Shown here piece after piece: positions 8,698 to 18,998 of a DNA stretch of 64,000 nt. Within the stretch, counting starts at the first letter, position 1. Every line of letters starts with the position of its first letter. This stretch comes from Marinicella algicola (GTDB taxonomy: Bacteria; Pseudomonadota; Gammaproteobacteria; Xanthomonadales; Marinicellaceae): assembly GCF_028401385.1 (NCBI RefSeq), contig NZ_JAQOMR010000002.1:248001-312000 (forward strand). The letters run 5' to 3'. The notes under the pieces are model-generated. The model was not told the DNA's origin. It was given only the letters and a program-made list of their open reading frames with translations, and did no database searches. The position numbers were made by a program, and so were the translations under genes.

Positions 8698-8999
8698 GGT
8701 GGAGACGCCATTTGGGCACACGCTTGCGCTCAGCCAGATCGCCAGGCGCAAGATTCCGCGGACAGTCAAGGAACAGTTTCTTTATAATTTCCACCATCCG
8801 GCCGCCTATTTCACGCCGGATGTGACGCTCGACATCAGCGCGGTCACGGTGCACCAGGTCGGCGAAGACAGAGTCCGGGTGGAGAACGCGGGGCAGGGCG
8901 CCACCTGAAAAGCTCAAGGGACGGTCAGCTAACACGGCGATTTCTTCGGCGAGACCGAGATTTCCTATGCCGGCCAAATGCGCTCAATCGTGCGTGTCA
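8698..8999 (+). pseudogene. Decayed fragment resembling AtuA/DUF1446 proteins
   Basis: Plus-strand translation gives PRTVKEQFLYNFHHPAAYF, then TPDVTLDISAVTVHQVG and EDRVRVENAGQG. After at least one frame change comes DFFGETEISYAG. I recognise these as the middle of the acyclic-terpene-utilisation AtuA-like (DUF1446) family, where a 'YEIHDPAAYLTPDV' segment precedes an 'ISYAGPGA' segment. Both ends are missing and stop codons interrupt. Such genes often sit divergently from a GntR regulator, as here. Recognition is from memory of the family, so identity is moderate. Confidence 0.45.
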
Positions 9000-9612
9000 T
9001 GCCCCAGCAGACGAAGCGTGAGCGGCTGTTCCCTCTGGGGCGCGGTCAGGATGCGCTCGGACATTTTCGGCGAGGTCAGCGTCTTCGACGCCGATTCCGG
9101 CGCGATGCTGCCGCATTTCATCGGCGGGCCGGCCAGGGGAGGGCGTGCGCCAAAGCTATCGCCCGCGCGTTTGCACGCCGGTGACGCGGTCTTTTTTCTT
9201 TCTCAGCGAGGAAACCGCATAAACGCCGGCAATACCGCCACCCTCCACCAGATCGCCCAGGCCGCTCCGGCGACAGGCAACTGACTGAATGTCTATGTAA
9301 TCGCAGACGAGCGCCCGACCGTTTTCTACGATGCGTTGCAGGACGATACCGGGACTGAGGCCGCCGGCGTCCCCCTGCGCCGCGCAATATATTTCGCGCT
9401 CGACATCAATCCGATCATGCTGGCCTCCATCGGCAAGCTGAAGCGCGTCAAACCGGTGCACAGGCTCTGGTGAAGCACGAACTGCAAATGATCGAGGCGG
9501 CGCGGTCATCCGCTTTCAGTAAGGGGTCAATGGCAACGCCTGCCAAATTCGCAATGCCAAACTGCGCGGAGGAAACGACTGGTTAAGGTTTCTTTTCTAT
9601 CACATTAGCTGA
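9000..9612. other. Degenerate stretch with an unidentified open segment at 9285-9473
   Basis: No intact gene. The plus strand at 9285-9473 is open and protein-like (starting LNVYVIADERPTVFYDAL, ending LKRVKPVHRLW), and an upstream frame contains GNRINAGNTATL. I do not recognise either. They look like broken remnants of a plus-strand gene lying between the AtuA-like fragment and the FtsK leader. Confidence 0.35.
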
Positions 9613-10456
9613 ATGACAGCTCTCAGATTGGTCTTCATCAGCATGCCTTTTTCGCGTTATCCCAGCCTTCGATCGAAACCTGCCGAAACGGTAAAGACGG
9701 ACAGTCTTCAGACAGAAGGCGACGACCAGTTCGCGGAGCCATCGCGACGCAATCCGGATGCGGCGATCCTGGACCCTGACCGGCTTCCGACCTGGCAACG
9801 CCCCTTCGTGCTGGGACCGAATGTGCGCTTCACACGCACCCCGCACAAGAACACCTCAGAGACGCCCCCGGCCGCGACATGCGAAAGGACGGAGGAGCAT
9901 GACGGGCCGCCATCACGCTCGCCGGCCGTTGCGCTTCAGGATCGCATAGCCGACGAACTGCCTGCCGGGCGAGGGAGGGCGAACCGCATAACCAGCCGCT
10001 GGTGCCTCTCCAGGCCGAACCGACGGTGCTGGTGGATTTCCTGTTCCAGCCGATCGGCGCACCGGAGAATGATGCAGAATTACCGAACATCACTGAACCG
10101 GGGTTTGGGCCTGAACCGGAGCCTGGACCTGAGCCCGATCGTCTTGCGGAAACGACGGAGCAACCTTCAGCAACCAATGACGAAAGCAAAGTGAATATTG
10201 CGCACGCGCCCTCAATCTCTGACACGCACGACGCCCAGCCAGCAGAAGCGGTGAGTGAAGCCAACGAAACGCCAGAAGGGGAAGCATATCTTGCCTTCGT
10301 TCCGGATGGGCTTGCTTTCGAGATGATGGCGCTCGGCCTTTCGAAGGCGTAACGCCGGCCGCAGAAGCTGACGCCGCCGCATGCACAGACGACGATTGCG
10401 CCGATGACGCGTATGCCGACGATGACAGCACGCTATGGACAGCAACCTCGGACGCG
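9613..10456 (+). pseudogene. Frame-broken N-terminal part of the FtsK-type translocase
   Basis: The leader of the translocase gene continues upstream of the long frame but in two other frames. Frame one (9613 to about 9990) contains LGPNVRFTRTP, a segment I associate with the start of the second, non-membrane FtsK-like protein of rhizobia. Frame two (about 10000-10352) is an acidic, Pro/Glu-rich linker rich in EPEPGP repeats. Frame three takes over near 10340 ([14 protein letters not shown]) and runs on into the motor. No transmembrane segments are seen. Two indels, near 9970-10000 and 10335-10345, would restore a single protein of about 905 residues. Confidence 0.6.
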
Positions 10457-12328
10457 GTGGAAACCATCACCAATGAGCCAGAAGTAAAAGCGGAGGAAGG
10501 CCCGTCGCCGGTCGCACTTTACCGCCAGGTTCTGCTCCACAGCCCGACACAGCGCGGCACAAGCGACCGCATTGACGAACAGGTCGCGCATGCGGACGAA
10601 GACCCCGCCGATGAGAGCGATGACGGGTTCGGCGAAATGTATGAGGATAAACCGGAAGATGATCAGGAAGACGATAGTGCCGCCTTCACCGACGAGGTTG
10701 TCTGCCAGCCCGACATCCGGCGCGAAATGGAGCCGGAAGAGGACGAAACGCCAGAGGCCGTCACCGAGCCACTACACGTGCTGGCGAAGCATGAACAAAC
10801 CGATTTCCTGTTCCCCTCGATCGAGCTTCTGCAGGCGCCGTTTTCGGACGAAACCAGCGATCTAAGCCAGGAAGTGCTGGAACAGAGCGCCGGCCTGCTG
10901 GAGAGCATTCTGGAGGATTTCGGCGTCAAGGGCGAGATTATCGATGTCCGTCCGGGGCCCGTCGTCACGCTTTACGAATTCGAACCGGCGCCGGGTGTCA
11001 AATCATCGCGGGTGATCAATCTCTCTGACGATATCGCCCGGTCGATGTCGGCGCTTTCGGCCCGCGTTGCGGTTATTCCCGGCCGCAATGTGATCGGCAT
11101 CGAGCTTCCGAACGAAGAGCGCGAGACGGTCTATCTGCGGGAGCTTCTTGAAAACCGCCTCTACATGACGACGGATTTCCGCCTGCCGCTTTGCCTCGGA
11201 AAGAATATTGGCGGTGAGCCGGTGGTCGCGGAACTCGCGAAGATGCCGCATCTTCTCGTGGCCGGCACCACCGGCTCGGGCAAGTCTGTCGCCATCAACA
11301 CCATGATTCTGTCGCTGCTCTATCACCTCCGGCCGGAAGAATGCCGTCTGATCATGGTTGATCCGAAGATGCTGGAACTGTCAGTCTATGACGGCATTCC
11401 GCATCTTCTCACCCCGGTCGTGACCGATCCGAAGAAGGCCGTTCTTGCGCTGAAATGGGCTGTGCGCGAAATGGAAGACCGCTATCGCAAGATGTCGCGG
11501 CTCGGCGTTCGCAATATTGACGGGTTCAACAAGCGTGTCGCCGAAGCGCGTTCCACAGGCGAAACCATCATGGTGTCGGTGCCCACCGGCTTTGACCGCA
11601 CGACCGGCGAGCAGATTTTCGAGGAACAGGAACTCGATCTCTCGGCACTGCCCTACATCGTCGTCATCGTCGATGAGATGGCTGATCTGATGATGGTTGC
11701 CGGCAAGGAGATCGAGGGTACCATCCAGCGTCTGGCGCAGATGGCGCGCGCTGCAGGCATTCATCTGATCATGGCCACGCAGCGGCCCTCGGTCGACGTG
11801 ATCACCGGCACCATCAAGGCCAACTTCCCGACGCGCATCTCGTTCCAGGTGACCTCGAAGATCGACAGCCGCACGATCCTAGGCGAGCAGGGCGCAGAAT
11901 ACCTGCTGGGGCAGGGGGACATGCTGCACATGAAGGGTGGCGGCAGGATCGCCCGTGTCCACGGTCCCTTCGTGTCCGATCACGAAGTAGAGAAGGTCGT
12001 CGCTCATCTGAAGACGCAGGGCACGCCGACCTATCTCGGCAGCGTTGTGGTCGACGAAGAAGAGGAAGACGAGGGTAAAGAGGAAGCCGCCGTCTTCGAT
12101 GCGACCGATATGGGTTCCGACAGCGATGACGTCGACGATCTTTTCGCAAAGGCCGTGAAGATTGTTCAGCGCGACAAGAAGTGCTCAACCTCCTATATCC
12201 AGCGCCGCCTGTCGATCGGGTACAACCGTGCGGCGTCCCTGGTGGAGCGCATGGAACACGAAGGCCTTGTCGGCCCTGCCAATCATGTCGGCAAGCGCGA
12301 GATCCTCGACACCGCCGCACCGGGCTGA
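10457..12328 (+). CDS. FtsK/SpoIIIE-type DNA translocase
   Basis: A hexameric ATP-driven motor that pumps double-stranded DNA. This frame covers an acidic linker and the complete motor: the FtsK alpha domain ([20 protein letters not shown]), Walker A GTTGSGKS at about residues 270-277, Walker [13 protein letters not shown], the [17 protein letters not shown] segment and the [17 protein letters not shown] arginine-finger region. The C-terminal gamma winged-helix domain ([21 protein letters not shown]) is present; in FtsK it reads polar DNA sequences and contacts XerD. The four N-terminal membrane helices of cell-division FtsK are absent, so it is likely a soluble paralogue. It may serve segregation or dimer resolution of this replicon, and a tyrosine recombinase is encoded at 108-1187. 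The true start lies upstream across two frameshifts. Confidence 0.88.
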   Translation: METITNEPEVKAEEGPSPVALYRQVLLHSPTQRGTSDRIDEQVAHADEDPADESDDGFGEMYEDKPEDDQEDDSAAFTDEVVCQPDIRREMEPEEDETPEAVTEPLHVLAKHEQTDFLFPSIELLQAPFSDETSDLSQEVLEQSAGLLESILEDFGVKGEIIDVRPGPVVTLYEFEPAPGVKSSRVINLSDDIARSMSALSARVAVIPGRNVIGIELPNEERETVYLRELLENRLYMTTDFRLPLCLGKNIGGEPVVAELAKMPHLLVAGTTGSGKSVAINTMILSLLYHLRPEECRLIMVDPKMLELSVYDGIPHLLTPVVTDPKKAVLALKWAVREMEDRYRKMSRLGVRNIDGFNKRVAEARSTGETIMVSVPTGFDRTTGEQIFEEQELDLSALPYIVVIVDEMADLMMVAGKEIEGTIQRLAQMARAAGIHLIMATQRPSVDVITGTIKANFPTRISFQVTSKIDSRTILGEQGAEYLLGQGDMLHMKGGGRIARVHGPFVSDHEVEKVVAHLKTQGTPTYLGSVVVDEEEEDEGKEEAAVFDATDMGSDSDDVDDLFAKAVKIVQRDKKCSTSYIQRRLSIGYNRAASLVERMEHEGLVGPANHVGKREILDTAAPG

Positions 12329-12369
12329 CCCTGTGTATCGACGCTGGATTGATGCCGCGCCAGAAAAAG

Positions 12370-13100
12370 TGAAGTGGCCCGGGAAACCTGCACCGCGGGG
12401 ATAAATGGAATTTCTGCCTGATTTCGGCTTAGATGCCGGGACCAGGAGATACCATGACGAGACGACCGCGCCGGAACCATAGCCCGGCTTTCAAGGCGAA
12501 AGCGGTGCTTGTCGTCATCCGGGGTGAGCAGACGCTGGAGAGTGATTTTTAGCTGGAGCGCTCGGCAAGGCGGGATTGCCGGGGGACAAGAAATGATCGG
12601 CCTCGGGCATAAGCTATCCGTCGTGCGCCAGGCCAAGCTTCTCTGCTTCAGCCGTGGGGCAGTGTCTATTGTCTGCCTCATCCTGTGTCAGACGGCGATC
12701 TGGCTTTGATGCGGCGGGTTGATGAACTGCATCTCGACTACCCGTTTGCCGGAAGTCGGATGTTGCAAGGGCTTTTGAGAGGCGAAGGGCTGGAGACTGG
12801 GCGGCTGCACGTCGCCACGCTGATGAAGAAAGCGGAGATCGCCGTCTCGATGGACGGTAAAGGCGCATGGCGCGACAACGTCTTCGTCGAACGGCTCTGG
12901 CGTTCGATCAAATACGAAGAAGTCTACCACCACGCCTACAAGACCGTGTCCGAAGCCGGCGCTGGCATCGGCAGATATCTGACCTTTTACAATAGCCGCC
13001 GTCCGCACTCATCGCTTGACCGGAAGACACCCGATCAGGCCGACTTCAACGCGCTGCCAGCAATATCGGCGGCGGCATAACGACGCCGGAAACCACTTAA
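12370..13100 (+). mobile_element. IS3-type insertion sequence, internally deleted
   Basis: An element of about 730 bp whose ends are imperfect inverted repeats: TGAAGTGGCCCGGGAAACC at the left, and a right end that reads TTAAGTGGTTTCCGGCG on the other strand. It holds the start of an IS3-family orfA and both ends of orfB but lacks the catalytic middle. A full element would be about 1.2-1.5 kb. Very similar terminal sequence appears at 63974-64000. It could be mobilised only in trans. Confidence 0.6.
12454..13080 (+). pseudogene. IS3-family transposase remnants (orfA start, orfB ends)
   Basis: orfA begins at 12454 (MTRRPRRNHSPAFKAKAVL, with AGGAGA before it), the usual helix-turn-helix opening of IS3-family OrfA, and breaks off after about 30 codons. 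The orfB part reads LMRRVDELHLDYPFAGSRML and VATLMKK, then jumps directly to WRDNVFVERLWRSIKYEEVY and ends YNSRRPHSSLDRKTPDQADF. The two catalytic aspartates of the DDE core lie in the missing segment; only the region of the final glutamate (FVERLWRSIKYEEV) remains. It is not functional. Confidence 0.75.
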
Positions 13101-13137
13101 GAACGAGCATCAGCCTGTCCAAACAAACCGAGCCAGA

Positions 13138-13470
13138 TCAGACTTTGCGAACAAACTCCGACTTCAATTTCATGGCACCGACACCATCCACTTTGCAGTC
13201 GATATCGTGATCGCCCTCAACAAGGCGGATATTCTTCACCTTGGTGCCAACTTTGATCACCTGCGATGAGCCTTTGATTTTCAGGTCTTTGATCAAGGTG
13301 ACAGTGTCACCATCGCTCAATGCGTTGCCATTGGCGTCGACAAAGGTGGGGGCGTCGTCTGTTGTGGCTTCGACCGACCATTCATTGCCGCATTCCGGGC
13401 AAGTCAGAAGTGCTCCATCTTCATAGGTGTAAGGTGACTGGCATTTGGGGCAGGGTGGGAGTTCGCTCAT
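13138..13470 (-). CDS. yjdM: Zinc-ribbon protein YjdM (PhnA family)
   Basis: A 110-residue protein of the YjdM family, historically called PhnA although it is not part of phosphonate breakdown. It starts with a four-cysteine zinc ribbon (CPKC at 7-10 and CPEC near 24-27) and ends with the compact SH3-like domain ([20 protein letters not shown], then [18 protein letters not shown]). Length and both domains match the family. The molecular role is not established. It is an intact single gene between two insertion elements, and a GGAACGACC segment stands before the ATG. Confidence 0.88.
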   Translation of the reverse strand: MSELPPCPKCQSPYTYEDGALLTCPECGNEWSVEATTDDAPTFVDANGNALSDGDTVTLIKDLKIKGSSQVIKVGTKVKNIRLVEGDHDIDCKVDGVGAMKLKSEFVRKV

Positions 13471-13697
13471 GGTCGTTCCTTTGCTGAAGAGGGATTATCC
13501 ATCCATGCACCGGCACCTGAAATAAAGCTGCCCGTCTTTCGTGGAGTGTATTTTCAAAGTGACGCCGCCGATTTATCTGCGGCGTTTAAGGCTGGCAATG
13601 CTGTAGCGATCATGCGCTCTGGTGTCGAGGGGCAACGACGTTTTGGCAATAGTGAGAAAAGCAGCGGCGCTTCTCACACTGCTCATCCTGGTCGTGT

Positions 13698-13705
13698 CTC
13701 AAACA
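13698..13705. repeat. Left 8-bp target-site duplication of the IS256-type element
   Basis: CTCAAACA directly abuts the left inverted repeat (which begins GAGACTGTC) and is repeated at 15021-15028, the size usual for IS256-family insertion. Confidence 0.8.
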
Positions 13706-15020
13706 GAGACTGTCTAGAATTTTGTGCCCTGGCGTTGTTTCAGGACATAGGGAAACGTTCTTCGAACATGATTGCGAGCTGGCTTTTGACGGCGTGCCAT
13801 TCTCGCACTGAACGCTTCCACTCGGTTGAGGTAGCATTGAGGGCCAGATAGATCAACTTGGCCGCAGCCTCATCGCTCGGGAAGTGTCCGCGCGTTCTGA
13901 CGGCGCGCCGGATTTTCGAGTTCAGCGCCTCAATGGAATTCGTGGTGTAGATCAGCCTGCGCACCTCGGGCGGATAGTCGAGAAACGGGATGACCTCGTT
14001 CCAGGCCCGCCGCCAGCTTGGCGCGATCGCCGGATAGCGCCTGGCAAGGTCACTGTCCTCGAAAGTTGCCAGCGCTTCTTCCGCCGCCTCGATATTCACG
14101 GCGGTGTAGACCGTCTTGAGCGCCTTGGCGACGGCCTTGCGGTCCTTGTAGCTGGCGAAATTCATGGAATGGCGCAGGAGATGGACAATGCAGGTCTGAA
14201 CCTGCGTCCTCGGGAAGGCTGCCTCGATGGCCTGCGGAAAGCCCTTGAGGCCGTCGACCACGGCGATCAGAATGTCCTGAACACCCCGGTTGCGCAGATC
14301 GGAAAGCACGCTGGCCCAGAATTTGGCGCCTTCATTGGCCTGGAACCACAGGCCCAGCACGTCGCGCGTGCCGTCCGGAAGGATCGCCAGCGCCACGAAC
14401 ACCGCCTTGTTGGAGACCGCGCCGTCGCTGCGGATATTGACCCGGATCGCGTCCATGAAGACGATCGGATAGCAGGGCTCCAGAGGCCGGTTCTGCCATG
14501 CCGTGACCTCATCCATCACGCTATCGGTGATGGCGGAAATCAGGCCGGGGACGCCTCCACGCCGTAGATTTCCTCGATATGCCCCTGGATCTCCCGGGTC
14601 GTCATGCCCCGGGCATACATCGAGATGATCTTGCGGTCGAAATCGGGAAAGCGGCGCTGGTATTTGGCGATCAGCACCGGATCGAAGGTGCCGTTGCGGT
14701 CGCGTGGGATGTCGAGGACCACCTTGCCGCTGTCGGTGGTCACCGTCTTGCTGCTGCTGCCATTGCGGCGGTTTGCCGGCTCGTTATGGCCTTCGGGCAC
14801 AGCCTCAGCCCGCTCTTCGTCGAGATGGACGTCAATCTCGGTGCTCAGGGCACGTTCGGCCAGTGCTTTCGTCAGTTCGGACAGAATACCATCCTTGCCG
14901 AAAAGGTCACCGGGCGAGCGCCCTTGCATCAGGCGGTCCAGGAGTTCTTTGTCGATGCTCATACGTGGGTCTCCTCAAAGAGCAGTTACCACGCCAGAGC
15001 ACAAAAATCAGGACAGTCCC
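13706..15020 (-). mobile_element. IS256-family insertion sequence, complete ends
   Basis: A 1,315-bp element with inverted repeats of about 28 bp. The left end reads GACTGTCTAGAATTTTGTGC; the right end, on the other strand, reads GACTGTCCTGATTTTTGTGC. An 8-bp direct repeat, CTCAAACA, flanks both sides. It contains one transposase gene on the minus strand. Intact ends plus target duplication indicate a recent insertion; the flanking remnants include an IS6-type fragment. Confidence 0.85.
13740..14962 (-). CDS. IS256-family transposase (Mutator type), one frameshift
   Basis: A DDE transposase of the IS256/Mutator superfamily, about 406 residues after repair. The N-terminal part (MSIDKELLDRLMQGRSPGDL) runs to GHIEEIYGVEASP. 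There a single base is missing from the GGGG run at 14547-14550 (plus strand), and the frame resumes as GLISAITDSVMDEV. The catalytic residues are visible: Asp in PIVFMDAIRV, Asp in ILIAVVDGLKGF and Glu in TTNSIEALNSKIRR; the C-H motif region QTCIVHLLRHS is also present. IS256 transposases do not normally need frameshifting, so this is either an inactivating mutation or a read error. Confidence 0.85.
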
Positions 15021-15028
15021 CTCAAACA
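15021..15028. repeat. Right 8-bp target-site duplication of the IS256-type element
   Basis: CTCAAACA directly after the right inverted repeat, identical to 13698-13705. Confidence 0.8.
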
Positions 15029-15149
15029 AGGCCACGACCTTTCAGCATCGCTTCTGGTTCGGTCATCACCAAAGGAGACCGACATGAATAGCACCAAAGT
15101 CGCCATCACCCAGATTATCAAGGCCATGCAGCGCCGACGCCGAGGGCAG

Positions 15150-15340
15150 CATGAAATCAAGAGTTTTGCCATACTTGTCAACGGCGCGACAAAAATACAT
15201 CCACTGGCCTTTGACCTTGATGTAGGTTTCGTCCATTCGCCAGAGGCCGATGGGGTTTGATTTCCTGCTTTTCGTTCGCAGAGCAATCCGGCCAAATAAT
15301 TCATGACCCATCTATTCAGCGTCGCGTGATCATCAAGGTT
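15150..15340 (-). pseudogene. IS6-family transposase fragment
   Basis: Minus-strand translation shows DHATLNRWV and, one frame over, WRMDETYIKVKGQWMYFCRA then VDKYGKTLDFML. These are the region around the first catalytic Asp of IS6/IS26-type transposases (DETYIKVRG). The rest of the catalytic domain, including the second Asp and the Glu, is absent, and the two pieces are out of frame with each other. It is an old remnant, and the IS256-type element inserted about 130 bp away. Confidence 0.75.
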
Positions 15341-15552
15341 TCAAATCATCCCGAAATTTTGCGACAAAACCCAGAGCCGGCCATTGGAGCAGGCCCGCAC
15401 CGATCGAGGCCCGTGGCATGGACTGGCCCGTGCTTTCATCAAGCCTGCGCTCGAACACACAACACGACGCTTCCCGCTGCCGCCTCAGCGACAAGCGTCC
15501 CCGCCCTGCAAGCACTATCATCGAAAGGACGATGAGATTTTTTGAATACATT

Positions 15553-15561
15553 TTGTCGACA
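15553..15561. promoter_or_regulatory. TTGTCGACA site upstream of GntR gene (site 1 of 3)
   Basis: TTGTCGACA lies 128 bases before the GntR start at 15689. The same core occurs at 22265-22274 and 23110-23118, next to the paralogous regulator. It fits the palindromic TNGTNNNACNA form bound by FadR-type GntR proteins, so it is a candidate operator. Confidence 0.5.
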
Positions 15562-15688
15562 TACCGGATCCAACAGCGTATTCATAAAGCGCGGGCGGCG
15601 CTGGCCGCTCCTGTTCCGCAGGATCACCCGATATTCTGCAACGCGCGAATGAATGTGTCGGCACCTGAAGACAGGGGAAGAGGCAGCT

Positions 15689-16394
15689 ATGGCCGCAGAG
15701 ACGCCAAAACCGAAGGCCCGCGGATCCGGAACCCAGCAGGTTTACGAGACGCTGCGCAGGGAAATTCTGGCTATGGAGCTGAAGCCGGGCAGTCCACTGG
15801 ACGAGGTCAGGTTATCGGACCGTTTCGGCATGTCGCGCACCCCGTGCGTGAGGCTCTGCTGCGGCTTTCAGGCGATGCGCTGGTGACCACGCTGCCTAAC
15901 CGCAACACGATCGTTTCCGCTATCAACTTTGCTGAGATGCCACACTATTTCGAAGCATTGACGCTGATGTACCGGGCCACGACGAAGGGGCCGCATCGCG
16001 GGCACCGCAGAGACAGGCGATGATGCACGTCAGGAACCGTCAGGACGAATTCGTCGCGGCTGTGGAGGCCCATGACGCCTTTGCCATGATCGAGGCCAAT
16101 CGCGAGTTTCACGTCGCCATAGCCCAGCTTGCCGGCAATGCCTACTATATCCGTTTCTTCTCGCGGCTTCTTGACGAGGGTCGGCGTATCCTCCGCTTAT
16201 ACTATTCCACCTTCGAGGACCGGCTGCCGCGTCAATATGTCAACGAACACGAGGATATCATCGCTGCGATCGAAGCCGGGGACACCGGCAGGGCCGACCG
16301 GCTCGCAATCGCCCATGCCGATCAGATCGTGCGCCAGATACAGGAGTATCTCGCGCGAGAAACGGAACAGGCAAGCGCGCTATCGCTTGAGTAA
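15689..16394 (+). pseudogene. GntR-family (FCD) regulator, two frameshifts
   Basis: The winged-helix part reads VYETLRREILAMELKPGSPL and VRLSDRFGMSRTP. A base is lost in CCCC at 15840-15843 and reading continues VREALLRLSGDALVTTLPNR; a second slip at GGGG (15987-15990) leads into the FCD domain (EANREFHVAIAQLAGNAYY, RRILRLYYSTFEDRLPRQYV, AHADQIVRQIQEYL). Repaired length is about 235 residues, normal for the family. It is closely related to the regulator at 22311-23032 (shared RRILRLYY and AHADQIVRQI segments), so the catabolic cluster between them is bracketed by two paralogues. It stands just upstream of, and on the same strand as, the FAD oxidoreductase and probably controls it. Confidence 0.8.
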
Positions 16395-16470
16395 AAATTC
16401 GGATTGGCGGGCGCATTAAATCCCTGAATAACAACAAAAACAACATCTTGGTTTTTACACGAGGAACTTG

Positions 16471-17723
16471 ATGGAAAACGGACCTGACGCTGACGCCGTT
16501 GTTATCGGCGGTGGGATCATCGGATGCATGGCCGCGCGCTATCTGCTCCAGGCCGGACGGAGGGTGACGATACTGGACCGCAGCGCAATTGCCGCGGGTA
16601 GCAGTGCGGGCAATGCCGGGATTCTCGCTTTCCCCGAAATCGTGCCGATCCCATCGCCGGGGATCACCTGGAAAGCGCCCGTATGGCTGCTCGATCCACT
16701 GGGGCCGTTGACGATCCGGCCCGCCTATGCGGCAAGGCTAATACCCTGGTTCTGGCATTTCTGGCGGGCCAGCTTCAGGAAAACTTCGAACGCGGCATGA
16801 AGGTTCAGTCCAGCCTGATGCAGCTGGCGGCTACCGAATACGAGCGTATCCGCAGGGACGATCACCTCTCGGAATTTGTCGTCAACACCGGCACGCTCGA
16901 CCTCTATGACAGCGAGAAGAGCTTCCGCGCTGCGACTCCGGAGTGGGCAGGAAAGCGCAAGGCGGGATTTGACTTTCACCGCGTCGGCCGTCACGAGATC
17001 GAAACGCTTCAGCCCGGCCTTGCACCGCAGTTCGAGAATGCGATTTACGCCGATGACGGTTTGCAGATTTCCGATCCGGCCGGTTTTACCCGCACAGTCG
17101 CCAAAGACTTGCAAAGAGCAGGGGGCACAATCAGAATTTCAGAGGCGGTGGCCCTGGAGCCGACGGAGAACGGCGCGCGGATCCGCCTTGCCGGTGGCGG
17201 CTCGATTGAGGCCCGCACCGTGGTGGTTGCCTGTGGCGCATGGTCGAAAACGCTGGCGAAAAGCCTTGGCGAGGCGATACCGCTCGACACCGAGCGCGGC
17301 TACAACACCACTCTGCCGGCAGCTTCTTTCCCGCTGAAACGGCAGCTCTATTTCAACGATCATTCCTTTGTGGTTACACCGCTGAAGGATGGCATCCGGG
17401 TCGGCGGCGCGGTGGAGTTCGGCGGCCTCGACCTGCCTGCCAATTTCAAACGCTCTGAAATGCTGCTGAAGCTCGCCAAACGCTTTTTGCCGGGACTTGA
17501 GACCAGCGGCGGCGAACAATGGATGGGTTTCCGGCCCTCCATGCCGGACTGCCTGCCGGTGATCGACCGCTCAAAGGCCGCGCCGAACGTGATCTATGCC
17601 TTCGGCCACGGCCATCTGGGATTGACCCAGTCAGCGGCGACAGGGCGGCTGGTCGCCGAACTTACCGCACATCAAAAGCCAGCTATCGACATCGAGAACC
17701 TGCGTTTCGACCGGTTCGGCTGA
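16471..17723 (+). CDS. FAD-dependent D-amino-acid/D-hydroxyproline dehydrogenase (DadA type), one frameshift
   Basis: DAO-fold flavoprotein that oxidises an amine or amino acid. The N-terminal dinucleotide-binding motif is VIGGGIIGCMAARYLL (residues 10-25), followed by GSSAGNAGILAFPE, characteristic of the DadA group. The frame slips near 16770-16783 (after WRAS) and resumes ENFERGMKVQSSLMQLA, continuing to FGHGHLGLTQSAATGRLVAE, the conserved C-terminal FAD contact. Repaired length is about 417 residues, usual for the family. ATG 16471 follows a TTG; GAGGAAC lies before it. With the hydroxyproline epimerase (20255-21186) and the DapA-family deaminase (21217-22149) in the same cluster, the likely substrate is cis-4-hydroxy-D-proline. 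D-proline or another D-amino acid remains possible. Confidence 0.8.
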
Positions 17724-17784
17724 CAGTGGCGGACGGATCAAAGCTTCGATCCGCGCCAAAATGAAAACAGGAGAGGCAAGCAAA

Positions 17785-18923
17785 ATGATGTCCGAAAACC
17801 GCCCCGCACCGATCAGCGACGAGGAGCGCAAGGGCCGGATTGCGCGTCTGCGCGCGGCCATGCAGGCTTCGCGCGCCGATGCCGTGCTGCTGGGTTCCAC
17901 AACCAGCCTCACCTATTTCACTGGCCTTGTCTGGCATCAAAGCGAGCGTCTGGTTGGTGCGCTGATTACCGCCGACAGCCTGACCTATATCGCGCCGGCC
18001 TTCGAGGTTTCAAAGATCGAAACGCTGGAGCGGCTCGATGGCGATATCGCGGCATGGCAAGAGCATGAAAGCCCGGCAACGCTTGTGGTAAAGCTTCTCG
18101 GACAGGGCAGGGTGCTGGCGCTTGATGACGCATTGCCGTTTTTCGTCTATTCGGCGCTCGGCCGGCAGATCACGCCGGAACGGCTGATCGACGGCGGGCC
18201 GATGATCTCGGCGCTCAGGACGGTGAAATCACCGGCGGAAATCGCGTTGATGCAGTATGCGATGGATGCCACGCTTACGGTGCACAAGCGCGTTCATGCA
18301 TTGATCGAGCCGGGTATCCGTGCCTCGGAGGTCGTGCGTTTCATCGACGAGACCCACCGCGCGCTTTGCGGTTCGGACAGCACCTTCGCGATCTGCTCTT
18401 TCGGAGCGGCGACGTCACTGCCGCATGGCGTCGATGACGACCAGACCTATGGCGAAGGCGATATCATTCTGGTCGACACCGGCACCATTGTCGGCGGCTA
18501 TCAGTCAGACATGACGCGGACCTATGTGAAAGCCGAGCCGTCGGCTGAATTCGCCCGGATCTGGGCGATCGAACGGGAGGCGCAGCAGGCTGTTTTCGAC
18601 GCGGCGAAACCGGGCGTTTCGGCTGAAACCCTTGATGATGCGGCGCGCCGCGTGATTGCCGCCCATGGCCTCGGTCCGGATTACCGCCTGCCCGGTCTGC
18701 CGCACAGGGCTGGCCACGGGCTCGGCATGGATATCCACGAAGCGCCGTTTATCGTGCGCGGCAACACCACGCCGCTTTCCCCGGCATGTGTTTTTCCAAC
18801 GAGCCGATGATCGTGGTTCCCGACCGATTCGGCGTCCGGCTGGAAGACATCATTTACATGGGCGGAAACGGACCGGTATGGTTCACCACGCCCGGCAAAG
18901 GCCCGACAGAGCCGTTTGCCTGA
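17785..18923 (+). CDS. M24-family aminopeptidase P/prolidase-type peptidase, one frameshift
   Basis: Creatinase-fold metallopeptidase ('pita bread'). The N-terminal domain (to about 130) has LLGSTTSLTYFTGL. The catalytic domain shows the dinuclear metal ligands: Asp in LVDTGTIVGG, Asp in YQSDMTRTY, His in HRAGHGLGMDIHE, Glu in CFSNEPMIV and Glu in VRLEDIIYM. The frame is broken in CCCC at 18779-18782; adding one base gives GMCFSNEP and a stop at 18923, for about 380 residues. A GGAGAGG ribosome site selects ATG 17785 over 17761. M24 enzymes cleave bonds next to proline (Xaa-Pro dipeptidase, aminopeptidase P) or act as creatinase or ectoine hydrolase. Beside hydroxyproline genes, release of (hydroxy)proline from dipeptides is the best inference. 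Confidence 0.8.
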
Positions 18924-18998
18924 CGCACGGCCCATCCTTATCCATGAGGCAGCGTGCGGCCTCGCACTTGTGCGACACCACGCCTGAACGGAGACGAC

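Noticed and set aside
8132..8908. 258-residue plus-strand open frame
   Set aside because: Its first half is antisense to the GntR gene; only the last third (AtuA-like fragment) carries recognisable protein sequence and is annotated separately.
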